This document shows, piece by piece, positions 6,957-12,505 of a stretch of DNA of 12,689 bases. The notes beneath the pieces were generated by a model that did not search any database, had not been told where the DNA came from, and saw only the letters and a program-made list of their open reading frames with translations. Origin of the DNA: Pseudomonadota bacterium (GTDB lineage Bacteria > Pseudomonadota > Gammaproteobacteria > Acidiferrobacterales > Acidiferrobacteraceae); NCBI GenBank assembly GCA_021795255.1, contig JAJYPQ010000073.1:1-12689 (forward strand). Reading direction: 5' to 3'. Both the position numbers and the translations under genes were made by a program. The first letter of the stretch is position 1; each line of letters opens with the position of its first letter.

Positions 6957-6984
6957 TTGTGCATTTCCGGCGAGCCCCTAATAG
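6957..6984 (+). promoter_or_regulatory. Conserved block copy D with possible sigma-70 promoter for the stb-like operon
   Basis: The plus strand reads ATTTCC, GG, CGAGCCCC, then TAATAG at 6963-6984. TTGTGC (6957-6962), a 16-base spacer and TAATAG (6979-6984) look like a -35/-10 pair. The conserved block therefore fills the spacer and the -10, a good position for a repressor. The start codon is 51 bases downstream, with dyad TAGCGA/TCGCTA (6982-6987, 6996-7001) in between. This is the only copy on the plus strand and the only one with a plausible -35. Confidence 0.55.
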
Positions 6985-7035
6985 CGAGAGCGGCATCGCT
7001 ACGCTGGCCGCTCCAAACGGACGGAGGAACACAGC

Positions 7036-7338
7036 ATGATGACATTACTGAACGACCGAGCTACCCGGCTCACAGCCCGCGTGGCGCCATACCGGGACGC
7101 TATCTTACTGGCACGGAAGGCTGGCTTGACCTGGGCCGACATCGGCCGCGTGTTGGGGGTGCAGGTGCCGCCGGCGGCGCTGCGGCAGGCGGTGCGACGC
7201 TGCCGCTATGAGGCGCCACAGATCCCGTTACCGGAACCACAAGCGGCACCGGCTCGGCCAAGCGCCACCACGCAGCCAGTGCCCCAGGCGACACCCGCCG
7301 CGGCCCAGGCATCGACAATCAAGAGACTGAACATATAA
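7036..7338 (+). CDS. Small helix-turn-helix protein, first gene of an stb/traL-like operon
   Basis: The 100-residue product has an N-terminal helical domain with a probable helix-turn-helix at about 18-55 (YRDAILLARKAGLTWADIG, then RVLGV, PAALRQAVRRC) and a flexible Pro/Ala/Gln tail from about 60. Its size, position next to oriT and placement directly before a ParA-type ATPase resemble StbA of R388 or TraK-like proteins; I infer this from gene order, not clear sequence identity. ACGGAGGAA upstream supports the start; ATG at 7039 is an equal alternative. Regulatory block D lies just upstream, so this protein is the best candidate in the window for binding that block and autoregulating. It is followed by the ATPase gene after 24 bases. 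Confidence 0.7.
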   Translation: MMTLLNDRATRLTARVAPYRDAILLARKAGLTWADIGRVLGVQVPPAALRQAVRRCRYEAPQIPLPEPQAAPARPSATTQPVPQATPAAAQASTIKRLNI

Positions 7339-7362
7339 CCCTGTAACTCAACGAGGTGACTT

Positions 7363-8109
7363 ATGAGTAAAACCATTTTGGTACTTCACGGCGACAAGGG
7401 CGGCGTAGGGAAATCGACGACCGCTGCCTTGGCCGCCGACTGGATCCGTCGGCAATTCGGATCCGTTGTGGTTGTGGAGGGTGACGAGACGATTTTCGAC
7501 GTGGCCCCCAGGTTCGACGGGGTGCCCGGCGTTACGACCTTGGCGGTCGACTTGGCCCGCCCGGACATGAGCGAGGACGCGATCGTAGCGCTCCTGGGAG
7601 AGATCGAGCGCGCCGGTGGCGACAGTCATATTGTCGTCAATACCCCGGCGTCGGCCAGCAAGACGCTCGATGCCCAAGCTGACCTGATCGCCCCAACGCT
7701 CGCCGACATGGGGTATGACCTGCTGGTGGCCTGGATGGTCGACGTCGGAGAAGACAGCGCGGTGCTCAGTCAGAGCAGCAAACTGTGCGCCCTCGCGACC
7801 CACAAAATAGCGATCCGCAACGAAAGGCTCAAGCCCGCCGATCGCCTGCCGTGGCAGACCCATCCCGCGCGGGACGCATGGCTTGCATCCGGTGGCATCG
7901 AGGGCATCTTGCCGGGCCTCACCGAGCGGGTCGCAGCGAAGATCCGAGGTATCAACAACGTGCCGTTCTCGGACCTGATCACCGACCAGCGCTTGACCAT
8001 AGTGGAGCGGCAGGCGATCAAACGGTGGGCCAACAATGCATGGGCCGGCGCGATCGAACCGCTCTATCGGGTGGCCCTCGCCGACGATCAGGAGGTGGTC
8101 AATGAGTAA
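7363..8109 (+). CDS. ParA/MinD-type ATPase, StbB/TraL-like
   Basis: This 248-residue protein has the deviant Walker A motif KGGVGKST at 12-19, preceded by LVLHGD, and GDETIFDVAPRF after the second strand. HIVVNTPASASKT (about 88-100) lies where ParA-family proteins carry the Walker B region. The C-terminal FSDLITDQRLTIVERQAIKRW resembles the end of TraL/StbB-type ATPases, which act next to oriT in RP4 and R388, rather than chromosomal ParA. Members are thought to position plasmid DNA or help establish transfer. GAGGTG precedes ATG 7363 with good spacing. The stop codon overlaps the start of the next gene (8102-8109), so the two are coupled. No parB or centromere-like array is visible beside it, which fits an stb-like rather than a parAB system. 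Confidence 0.85.
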   Translation: MSKTILVLHGDKGGVGKSTTAALAADWIRRQFGSVVVVEGDETIFDVAPRFDGVPGVTTLAVDLARPDMSEDAIVALLGEIERAGGDSHIVVNTPASASKTLDAQADLIAPTLADMGYDLLVAWMVDVGEDSAVLSQSSKLCALATHKIAIRNERLKPADRLPWQTHPARDAWLASGGIEGILPGLTERVAAKIRGINNVPFSDLITDQRLTIVERQAIKRWANNAWAGAIEPLYRVALADDQEVVNE

Positions 8110-8890
8110 CATCGACGTCGATGCCGACGACATGCCTTCGTTCACCACAGAAGAGCAGGGAGGGCCCGCTTCGGCGGGTTCTCCGCCCCAACCTGCCGAC
8201 CCTCCACCAGACCTCATGTCGGAGGTCATGGATGGCACTGGGTCCACGGCCCCAGCGCTGGCAAAGATCGCGGCCCGATACGGCTTGCGGGAAGACGATC
8301 CGGCGTGGCTCATCGCGGTCGCCGTCCGCGATGCCACGGCAGCGGGGGCGGTCGCGGACCAGGCTGCGGGGCGGATCGAGGCCGCGACACGCGAGGTCGC
8401 CGATCAAGTGTTCAGACAGGCCCAACGGGCCGGCCAAGACATTGCCGCCACGGCCGCCACCGCGATCGAGACCAAAACGCTGGAAGCCGGGCAGGCGCTC
8501 GTCACCGTAATCAACCACGCCGCGCAGAGTGGGGCCGGGGCACTCAAGGCCGCGGCTGTGGGGCTGCCCGCAGCGGCGAACGCGCAGCGCGATCAAATCC
8601 TCGCCGAGTGGCGCGCACACCTGGCCTCAGCAGCCGCCAGAGAGGCGGCTCACAGGGCACGCAAAAGCGAGTGGTGGATGGGTGGCATCGGGCTGGCGAT
8701 GATGGCCGCCAGCGCGCTCCTGGGAGGCTATGTCGGGCACGCCCTGGCCAAGGCCTGGCCGGCTTCCAGCCCGCCGGCGACGATCTCCAGATTTCCCGGG
8801 GAGACAGAGTTCCAATGGGGGAACACGGTGGCGTTTATCCCTGGCAACTGCCCTGCCGGCAGGACGTGCATCGTCCTGCGCCGCCGTTAA
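8102..8890 (+). CDS. Membrane-anchored protein, third gene of the stb/traL-like operon (TraM/StbC-position)
   Basis: The 262-residue product begins with an acidic, Pro-rich disordered segment (1-40). A short domain follows with ARYGLREDDPAWLIAVAVRD (58-77), then a long Ala-rich helix or coiled coil (about 80-190). A single membrane segment lies at about 193-215 (MGGIGLAMMAASALLGGYVG). The C-terminal domain of about 45 residues carries two cysteines (C250, C256) that could form a disulphide outside the membrane. The DDPxW motif near the start of a helical region is familiar from mobilization-accessory proteins encoded after TraL-type ATPases, but I cannot assign a firm family. ATG 8102 is chosen because GGAGGTGG precedes it and it overlaps the ATPase stop; the frame is open further upstream to 8036. 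It may anchor the ATPase or relaxosome at the inner membrane (inference). Confidence 0.75.
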   Translation: MSNIDVDADDMPSFTTEEQGGPASAGSPPQPADPPPDLMSEVMDGTGSTAPALAKIAARYGLREDDPAWLIAVAVRDATAAGAVADQAAGRIEAATREVADQVFRQAQRAGQDIAATAATAIETKTLEAGQALVTVINHAAQSGAGALKAAAVGLPAAANAQRDQILAEWRAHLASAAAREAAHRARKSEWWMGGIGLAMMAASALLGGYVGHALAKAWPASSPPATISRFPGETEFQWGNTVAFIPGNCPAGRTCIVLRRR

Positions 8891-8919
8891 GTTTCTCATG
8901 GTGATGGTTTTGGGGTTTC

Positions 8920-8940
8920 CCCCGGCCGGAAAGGCCGGGG
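8920..8940. repeat. GC-rich hairpin 3' of the convergent operons
   Basis: CCCCGGCC (8920-8927) pairs perfectly with GGCCGGGG (8933-8940) around GGAAA. It lies between the convergent stb-like operon and rep, so it may end transcription from both sides, although T-runs are poor. It may equally be one of three stem-loops of the replication origin. Confidence 0.5.
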
Positions 8941-9064
8941 CATCCTTAACGTGAGTGTTTTGAATTAACATATCCGCAACGTCGTAAAGCAGGTGCGCGG
9001 CCTCCAGCCGCGCGCATGCGGCTATAGGTCTATGGACCTATAAACCTATAGACGAGCCCGTTTT
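8941..9064. other. Part of probable oriV: AT-rich segment and two dyads
   Basis: An AT-rich stretch (8952-8976, containing TTTTGAATTAACATATC) is followed by the dyad GCGCGGC/GCCGCGC (8995-9001, 9007-9013). Next comes TATAGGTC/GACCTATA (9023-9030, 9035-9042), with a third half-site ACCTATAG at 9044-9051. An AT-rich region and hairpins beside iterons is the layout of IncQ-type origins, where hairpins serve as single-strand priming sites. The last dyad overlaps the rep stop codon. Confidence 0.5.
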
Positions 9065-9944
9065 CCGGGGTTATGGGACATTTCTCCGGGGTTATGGGAC
9101 AAGGCTCCGGGGTTATGGGACAAGGCTCCGGGGTTGTGGGACAAGTTTTGCTGCCTCTTGGCGCCCGCCGGCGGACGCTCCGGGGTTGTGGGACAAGGCT
9201 CTGGGGCGGGACCCGCTTGATGGTCCCGCCTTCGATTCGTAACCCCATGCCCGCTAGCCCAGGAGCGTCTGCCAGAACTTCACGCACCGCCTTGTCGATG
9301 CGCCGCACTCCAACCGCTTGAAGCGCGGTTTCCAATTTGTATTGTGTGTCACCTCCATGACTCAGCATGAACCGTGCAAGGGCTTGGCTGACCCCATGGC
9401 GTAATCCTGTAATAACGTTGTGGGGGTACCAGCCCGTCTCCTGCTTTCTGATATAGATCCAAGCCCTGGATAACATGACCTCCCAGATCGCGCCGCCTCG
9501 CGGGTTGAGTGGGTCGGCAGGTGTGACCCATTCACGGCGCCACCGTGATCCCTTTCTGTCTGGCGGAGGGACTTCTGTGGACTCTGCCACGCGCATCACC
9601 AACCGCGACGATTCTGCTGGCCAATTCTTGACCTTTAGGCGAATACGCGCGTTCTCCAAATCCCTGAGTCCCGCGAGTATCGCGGGGTAGGTCCAACGGT
9701 CCCATCCTAGTGCCCCCCGCAGCGTGGCGCTGTTTATCAGGAGAACGACGTCTCCCTCTGACGTTTTCCGCCACCCGCATTGCAAGTGAACTAGAAGGTC
9801 GAGTATGTCTCGATGCTGTTGTCCCAACCTCCCCACGATCTCTGCCTGGCCCCATTGGTTATCTTCCCCTACGATGACTGTACCCGTCCGTGGCCTCCGA
9901 GTAGGTTGAAAGATTGGAACTCGGCATGCAGGTCGGGGTGTCAT
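9030..9944 (-). CDS. Plasmid-type replication initiator, two winged-helix domains, with iterons in its 3' end
   Basis: The 304-residue protein would bind the origin iterons and open the DNA. Two winged-helix-like domains can be traced: about 43-105 (HRDILDLLVHL, then LRGALGWDRWTYPAILAGL) and about 155-240 (AIWEVMLSRAWIYI, then LARFMLSHGG and IDKAVREVLADAPGL). This architecture, next to an IncQ RepA-like helicase, suggests a functional counterpart of IncQ RepC, though I see no close match. Residues 268-295 are four 7-residue repeats of the form CPITPEP, encoded by 21-base DNA repeats that look like iterons. ATG 9944 is preferred over the longer frame from 10061 because AAGGAG lies 6 bases upstream and it falls 16 bases after the helicase stop. 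It is the last gene of the replication operon. Confidence 0.8.
   Translation of the reverse strand: MTPRPACRVPIFQPTRRPRTGTVIVGEDNQWGQAEIVGRLGQQHRDILDLLVHLQCGWRKTSEGDVVLLINSATLRGALGWDRWTYPAILAGLRDLENARIRLKVKNWPAESSRLVMRVAESTEVPPPDRKGSRWRREWVTPADPLNPRGGAIWEVMLSRAWIYIRKQETGWYPHNVITGLRHGVSQALARFMLSHGGDTQYKLETALQAVGVRRIDKAVREVLADAPGLAGMGLRIEGGTIKRVPPQSLVPQPRSVRRRAPRGSKTCPTTPEPCPITPEPCPITPEKCPITPENGLVYRFIGP
9065..9195. repeat. Five 16-base iterons inside the 3' end of rep (probable oriV)
   Basis: The plus-strand unit CCGGGGTT[A/G]TGGGACA starts at 9065, 9086, 9107, 9128 and 9180. The first four are spaced 21 bases apart; the fifth lies 52 bases further on. A degenerate sixth (CTGGGGCGGGAC) begins at 9201. 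Both intervals are near whole helical turns (2 and 5). Units 1-3 have TTATGG and units 4-5 TTGTGG. The fifth unit is in a different reading frame of rep from the other four, yet its DNA is conserved, which argues for a DNA-level function as Rep binding sites. Confidence 0.8.
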
Positions 9945-9960
9945 GATCTGCTCCTTCTTC

Positions 9961-10902
9961 TTAAAAGGCGTCATCATAATTCCACCTTGTGGTGTCTCCA
10001 CCGTGTGCTGCCTCCGCATAGGCCTGGGCGCCCTTCTGTAGCTCCTCACCCTTCTCCGCATCCGTCAATTCGACGGGGGTCAGTACGCCGCCCGCATCCC
10101 GCCGGTACCAGCGGTCGGCGATGGGTACCGAGTAATTGTTTTTTGGGATCGACATCCGTACATATCGGGCACGGTTGTCTGGACCTACGGGCACCACCGA
10201 TCCCAGAGCCTTGTCAATCATCTGCTCGGCTTCGTCCGCCGTCATCCTGGAGAGCGCGGCCCCCATGCGCGCGTTATCGGTGAGCGCCCCGGCCCCGCGG
10301 GCGGCATGCTGCTGGTCGCCGTCGCCAGCGCGACTCATGGCCTTGGCGATGTGGTGGAGGAAGAGGACCGCGGCCCCGGTTTGTCCTGCGATTATTTCCA
10401 AAAACATTAGGAGTTGCGCCATCTCCCCATTGCTGTTCTCATCCATGTGGTGGGCGCGACTGATGGTGTCAATAATGATCAGGCGCGACCCGCGGCAATA
10501 GTCGATGAGGTCTTTCCTTTGTCCGGCGTTGCCGATATTAAATCCCGCACCGACCACCGACAGCAGGTCGATGCGTTCTTGAGCCATCTCCGCTTCGGCT
10601 TGGGATAGGCACTTGCCCACACTGATGGATCTCAGTCGGTGCCGTAACACGATCTCCGGGTCCTCAGCTGCCAGGTACACCACCCGCCCTGGCGCCCCAG
10701 GCTCGATCCCCACTGTGTCGACGCCGGTCGCCACCGCGATCGCGGCTTGCAAAGTCCAGTAACTCTTGCTGGTGGCCCCCGGGGCAAACAACGTCCCCAC
10801 GGTGCCAGACAGAAGCCCAGGCCAGACGAAATCCAAGGCCTCCGGGTCGGTTGTCAAAGCCTTGAGCATGTCGATCCGGTGCGCGCTGAAATTGAGCTTC
10901 AT
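9961..10902 (-). CDS. repA: IncQ RepA-like hexameric DNA helicase (KaiC/RecA fold)
   Basis: The 313-residue product matches RSF1010 RepA along its length, as I remember that protein: ALDFVWPGLLSGTVGTLFAPG near the N-terminus, VVYLAAEDP (75-82, with the catalytic-type Glu 80), Walker B LIIIDT 141-146, LHH at 182-184, and GDQQHAARGAGALTDNAR (195-212), the region with the conserved arginines. IADRWYRRDAGGVLTP near the C-terminus also matches. It would unwind the origin 5'-3' during replication. The P-loop is unusual: PGATSKS (41-47), with Ser where the Gly before Lys is expected. Start 10902 has GGAGGG upstream and overlaps the zinc-finger gene by ATGA (10899-10902); the frame remains open to 11130 but that extension is Arg-rich shadow sequence. 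No separate RepB primase gene is seen. Confidence 0.9.
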   Translation of the reverse strand: MKLNFSAHRIDMLKALTTDPEALDFVWPGLLSGTVGTLFAPGATSKSYWTLQAAIAVATGVDTVGIEPGAPGRVVYLAAEDPEIVLRHRLRSISVGKCLSQAEAEMAQERIDLLSVVGAGFNIGNAGQRKDLIDYCRGSRLIIIDTISRAHHMDENSNGEMAQLLMFLEIIAGQTGAAVLFLHHIAKAMSRAGDGDQQHAARGAGALTDNARMGAALSRMTADEAEQMIDKALGSVVPVGPDNRARYVRMSIPKNNYSVPIADRWYRRDAGGVLTPVELTDAEKGEELQKGAQAYAEAAHGGDTTRWNYDDAF

Positions 10903-11354
10903 GACCGCGCCCTCCGTTCCGACAAGACAGCCGGCCGGACTCCAGCGGCGTCCATCGCTTTTTGGATCTCGGCCGCCAACCGCGCAGCCAGATCCGCCTG
11001 TTTTTCCGTAACGACTTTCCCCGCTGCCACGGTATTGCACAGCGTGGCAGCAACGAGCGCCGCATGCGCGACGGCGCGCAGGGATTCCTGAGCGTTCCGC
11101 TCGACGGGTTCGGGCCGGGCAGACTCGCACCCATCCGGCCGGAGATCACCGAATCTGAGGCCGAGAGCTGAAACTACATCGGCCCCACCGCACCCCGCAT
11201 GGCAATAAAAAATGACGCGGCCGTCGGGCCTCTCGGTGACGTGAAGTGATGCGCTTCTATCTTCGTGCGATGGACACTTCGCCATCCAAGATCCGTCATG
11301 CAGGCGCGTTGCGCCCTCCAGCCTGGGCAAAACTAAAGCGATGGGGTGTCTCAT
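10899..11354 (-). CDS. CHC2-type zinc-finger protein, primase-like, without a catalytic domain
   Basis: The 151-residue protein has the zinc-binding half of a DnaG-type primase: CPSH (C27, H30) in WMAKCPSHEDRSASLHV, then IFYCHAGCGGADVVSALGL with C51 and C55. This HEDR-S form and the CHAGC variant are common in primases of phages and integrated elements. The remaining 95 residues are helical and Ala-rich and contain no TOPRIM or archaeo-eukaryotic primase motif. It is therefore either a DNA-binding accessory factor to the RepA helicase or the remnant N-terminal module of a split primase. The start overlaps the stop of the preceding gene (ATGA, 11351-11354) with GGTGA upstream, and its own stop overlaps repA by ATGA, so expression is probably tightly coupled. 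Confidence 0.8.
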   Translation of the reverse strand: MRHPIALVLPRLEGATRLHDGSWMAKCPSHEDRSASLHVTERPDGRVIFYCHAGCGGADVVSALGLRFGDLRPDGCESARPEPVERNAQESLRAVAHAALVAATLCNTVAAGKVVTEKQADLAARLAAEIQKAMDAAGVRPAVLSERRARS

Positions 11355-11731
11355 GCGTCACCCCCATCGTCGTCCTCAAACATATCGATCTGGCGGCCCG
11401 CGGGCGGTTTTGCGATGCGGTCAAAAAGCCCGCGCGCGACCTGCTCGACGCGCTTTGTCGACAGTCCTAGGGTCTTGGCCACTTCTGCAACGGTCGAATG
11501 GTCACCAAGCGCCAGTGCGATTTCGCGTTCCTGGATGGTCTTGGCACGGTCGGCTAGCTGCCCCCACCGCAACGGGGTCAAACCAAAGATCACATCGTGG
11601 GTGTAGACGGGCTCTTTGATCTCCATCCAATCTTGCCACCCGGGCTTAATAAGGTCATCGATAAATCCGGCGACCACCCCACGGTGCTGCCGGCGCGTCT
11701 TGCGTTTCGTAACGGTGATGGTTGCGCTCAT
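11351..11731 (-). CDS. Small HTH protein with a C-terminal clamp-binding-like peptide
   Basis: This 126-residue protein has a basic N-terminus (VTKRKTRRQHR, 7-17), a helical middle, and a sigma-region-4-like helix-turn-helix at about 79-101 (STVAEVAKTLGLSTKRVEQV). The tail carries RQIDMFEDDD, in which QIDMF (114-118) fits the bacterial sliding-clamp-binding consensus Q-hydrophobic-D/S-L/M-F. I do not know its family. Placed between an excisionase-like gene and a zinc-finger/helicase/initiator set, it may be a replication accessory protein or regulator. ATG 11731 is chosen over a longer frame to 12034 because it overlaps the preceding stop by ATGA (11728-11731) and the extension is a shadow of the upstream gene. 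The ribosome binding site is weak (GGTG), which fits translational coupling. Confidence 0.75.
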   Translation of the reverse strand: MSATITVTKRKTRRQHRGVVAGFIDDLIKPGWQDWMEIKEPVYTHDVIFGLTPLRWGQLADRAKTIQEREIALALGDHSTVAEVAKTLGLSTKRVEQVARGLFDRIAKPPAGRQIDMFEDDDGGDA

Positions 11732-11973
11732 GCGGCACCCCCATTTTTCCGGGGGCGACCGGGCTTCTTCGGTTTTTGAAGTCCCGGGCTTCCTCCGTTG
11801 GCCAAGAAGGCCTCGATGTCGCTGAGGCGCCACACGATGCGGCGCTTGCCGATCCGGATCGGCGGCGGCACCATGCCCGTAACTACGAGGGCATGCAGTG
11901 TCCGAGGGGAGACACGGATGGCGGCCGCGGTCTCGCGCGCGGAGAGGGTTAGGTTTAGGGGGTTGTTGTTCAT
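11728..11973 (-). CDS. AlpA/excisionase-like winged HTH protein with AT-hook-like tail
   Basis: The 81-residue product has an AlpA/MerR-type DNA-binding domain at about 8-58: LSARETAAAIRVSPRTLHAL, then GMVPPPIRIGKRRIVWRLSDIEAFL. The P-x-P-I-R-I-G wing and W-x-x-x-D-I-E-x-F ending are typical of the HTH_17/AlpA family, used as excisionases (Xis) or as transcription factors for integrase genes. The tail KPKKPGRPRKN contains the GRP core of an AT-hook, a minor-groove-binding addition. It is the first gene of the replication operon and lies nearest the attachment site, a place suited to a directionality factor or master regulator. AGAGGA lies upstream of ATG 11973, within a 7-base inverted repeat that may be its own operator. 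Confidence 0.85.
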   Translation of the reverse strand: MNNNPLNLTLSARETAAAIRVSPRTLHALVVTGMVPPPIRIGKRRIVWRLSDIEAFLANGGSPGLQKPKKPGRPRKNGGAA

Positions 11974-11976
11974 AAT

Positions 11977-11996
11977 GGGTCCTCTTTAAAGGACCC
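11977..11996. promoter_or_regulatory. Inverted repeat over the ribosome binding site of the excisionase-like gene
   Basis: GGGTCCT (11977-11983) and AGGACCC (11990-11996) form a perfect 7-base dyad around CTTTAA, 4 bases from the start codon. On the minus strand the AGAGGA ribosome binding site spans the loop and second arm. It may be an autoregulatory operator or an RNA hairpin that hides the site. Confidence 0.5.
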
Positions 11997-12008
11997 CGTG
12001 GCGCGTGT

Positions 12009-12046
12009 GTTAGACTGGCAAAGCCAGCCCGCACTTGCGCTCTAAC
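12009..12046. repeat. Nested inverted repeats able to fold as a three-way junction
   Basis: GTTAGA (12009-12014) pairs with TCTAAC (12041-12046). Inside are CTGGC/GCCAG (12015-12019, 12023-12027) with an AAA loop and CGCA/TGCG (12030-12033, 12036-12039). All arms are perfect. The function is unknown: an RNA leader element or a recombination or priming structure is possible. Confidence 0.4.
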
Positions 12047-12200
12047 GGGGGCGTCTTGCTTGTTGGCACCGATGCCGGGAGCGTTGGCGCGCTTCCGGCA
12101 TCACCTATTCCCTTGTTGCAGGTTTAAGGTAGGACGCCGCCTCCCGTTTGCCTAGCCGAAAAGTCCTCCCAAGTACCTGATTTATAACACTAAATGCAGC

Positions 12201-12505
12201 ATAACATACGCACACTACACCGCACGAAAAGTGGCGATCGGTGGTAACCTGTTGATTCTGTTCGGAACACGAGGCAGGCGAGTGCGAAATAACATACGCA
12301 TCCTATACAACATGAACGGTAGACGGGAGCCGACGAACGGTCGAGGCCGGTTGACAAGCGGCCATGTGGGCCATACCTGGGCCTCGTGACGGTAGCCAAG
12401 TTTTTGGTACCCTGGTGGTAACCGGAGATCGGAAAACACTGCCTCTTATTGCTTCTTAACAACCCCTATCAGCACCCAACATATCAGTGTAAGGCGTTGA
12501 TTCTG
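12201..12505. repeat. Paired direct repeats, possible integrase arm-type sites
   Basis: Three short sequences each occur twice: ATAACATACGCA (12201-12212, 12289-12300), GGTGGTAACC (12240-12249, 12414-12423) and GTTGATTCTG (12251-12260, 12496-12505). They sit between the excisionase-like gene and the tRNA-derived core, where a tyrosine integrase and its Xis bind in phage and ICE attachment sites. Which repeat, if any, is a true arm site cannot be told here. Confidence 0.45.

Larger units (their letters stand above)
6549..6962. other. Probable origin of transfer (oriT) region
   Basis: This 532-base gene-free gap (6504-7035) lies between the divergent relaxase gene and an stb/traL-like operon, the place where R388 carries oriT. 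It holds, left to right: four TGGCCA boxes 11 bases apart (6562-6600), a hairpin at 6648-6668, an 8-base dyad at 6729-6747, a nick-site-like sequence near 6781/6782, a 7-base dyad at 6785-6803, and an AT-richer stretch (about 6840-6910) with a GTCGA/TCGAC dyad (6868-6881). The combination of relaxase gene, short accessory-protein-like repeats and dyads beside a nick-like site supports oriT. The exact limits are inferred. Confidence 0.65.

Noticed and set aside
7348..8337. Long minus-strand open frame (329 codons) opposite the ParA-type ATPase
   Set aside because: It overlaps two well-supported plus-strand genes and shows no domain; typical antisense frame in GC-rich DNA.
9065..9195. CRISPR array
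   Set aside because: Units are 16 bases with 5-base gaps inside a rep gene; there are no unique spacers of 30 or more bases and no cas genes.
12009..12046. Integron attC site
   Set aside because: GTTAGAC comes first and CTCTAAC last, the reverse order of attC ends, and the left box misses the RYYYAAC consensus by one base.
12190..12462. Minus-strand 90-codon open frame near the attachment site
   Set aside because: It has no ribosome binding site, a Cys/Arg/Tyr-rich composition without domains, and lies over the paired direct repeats.
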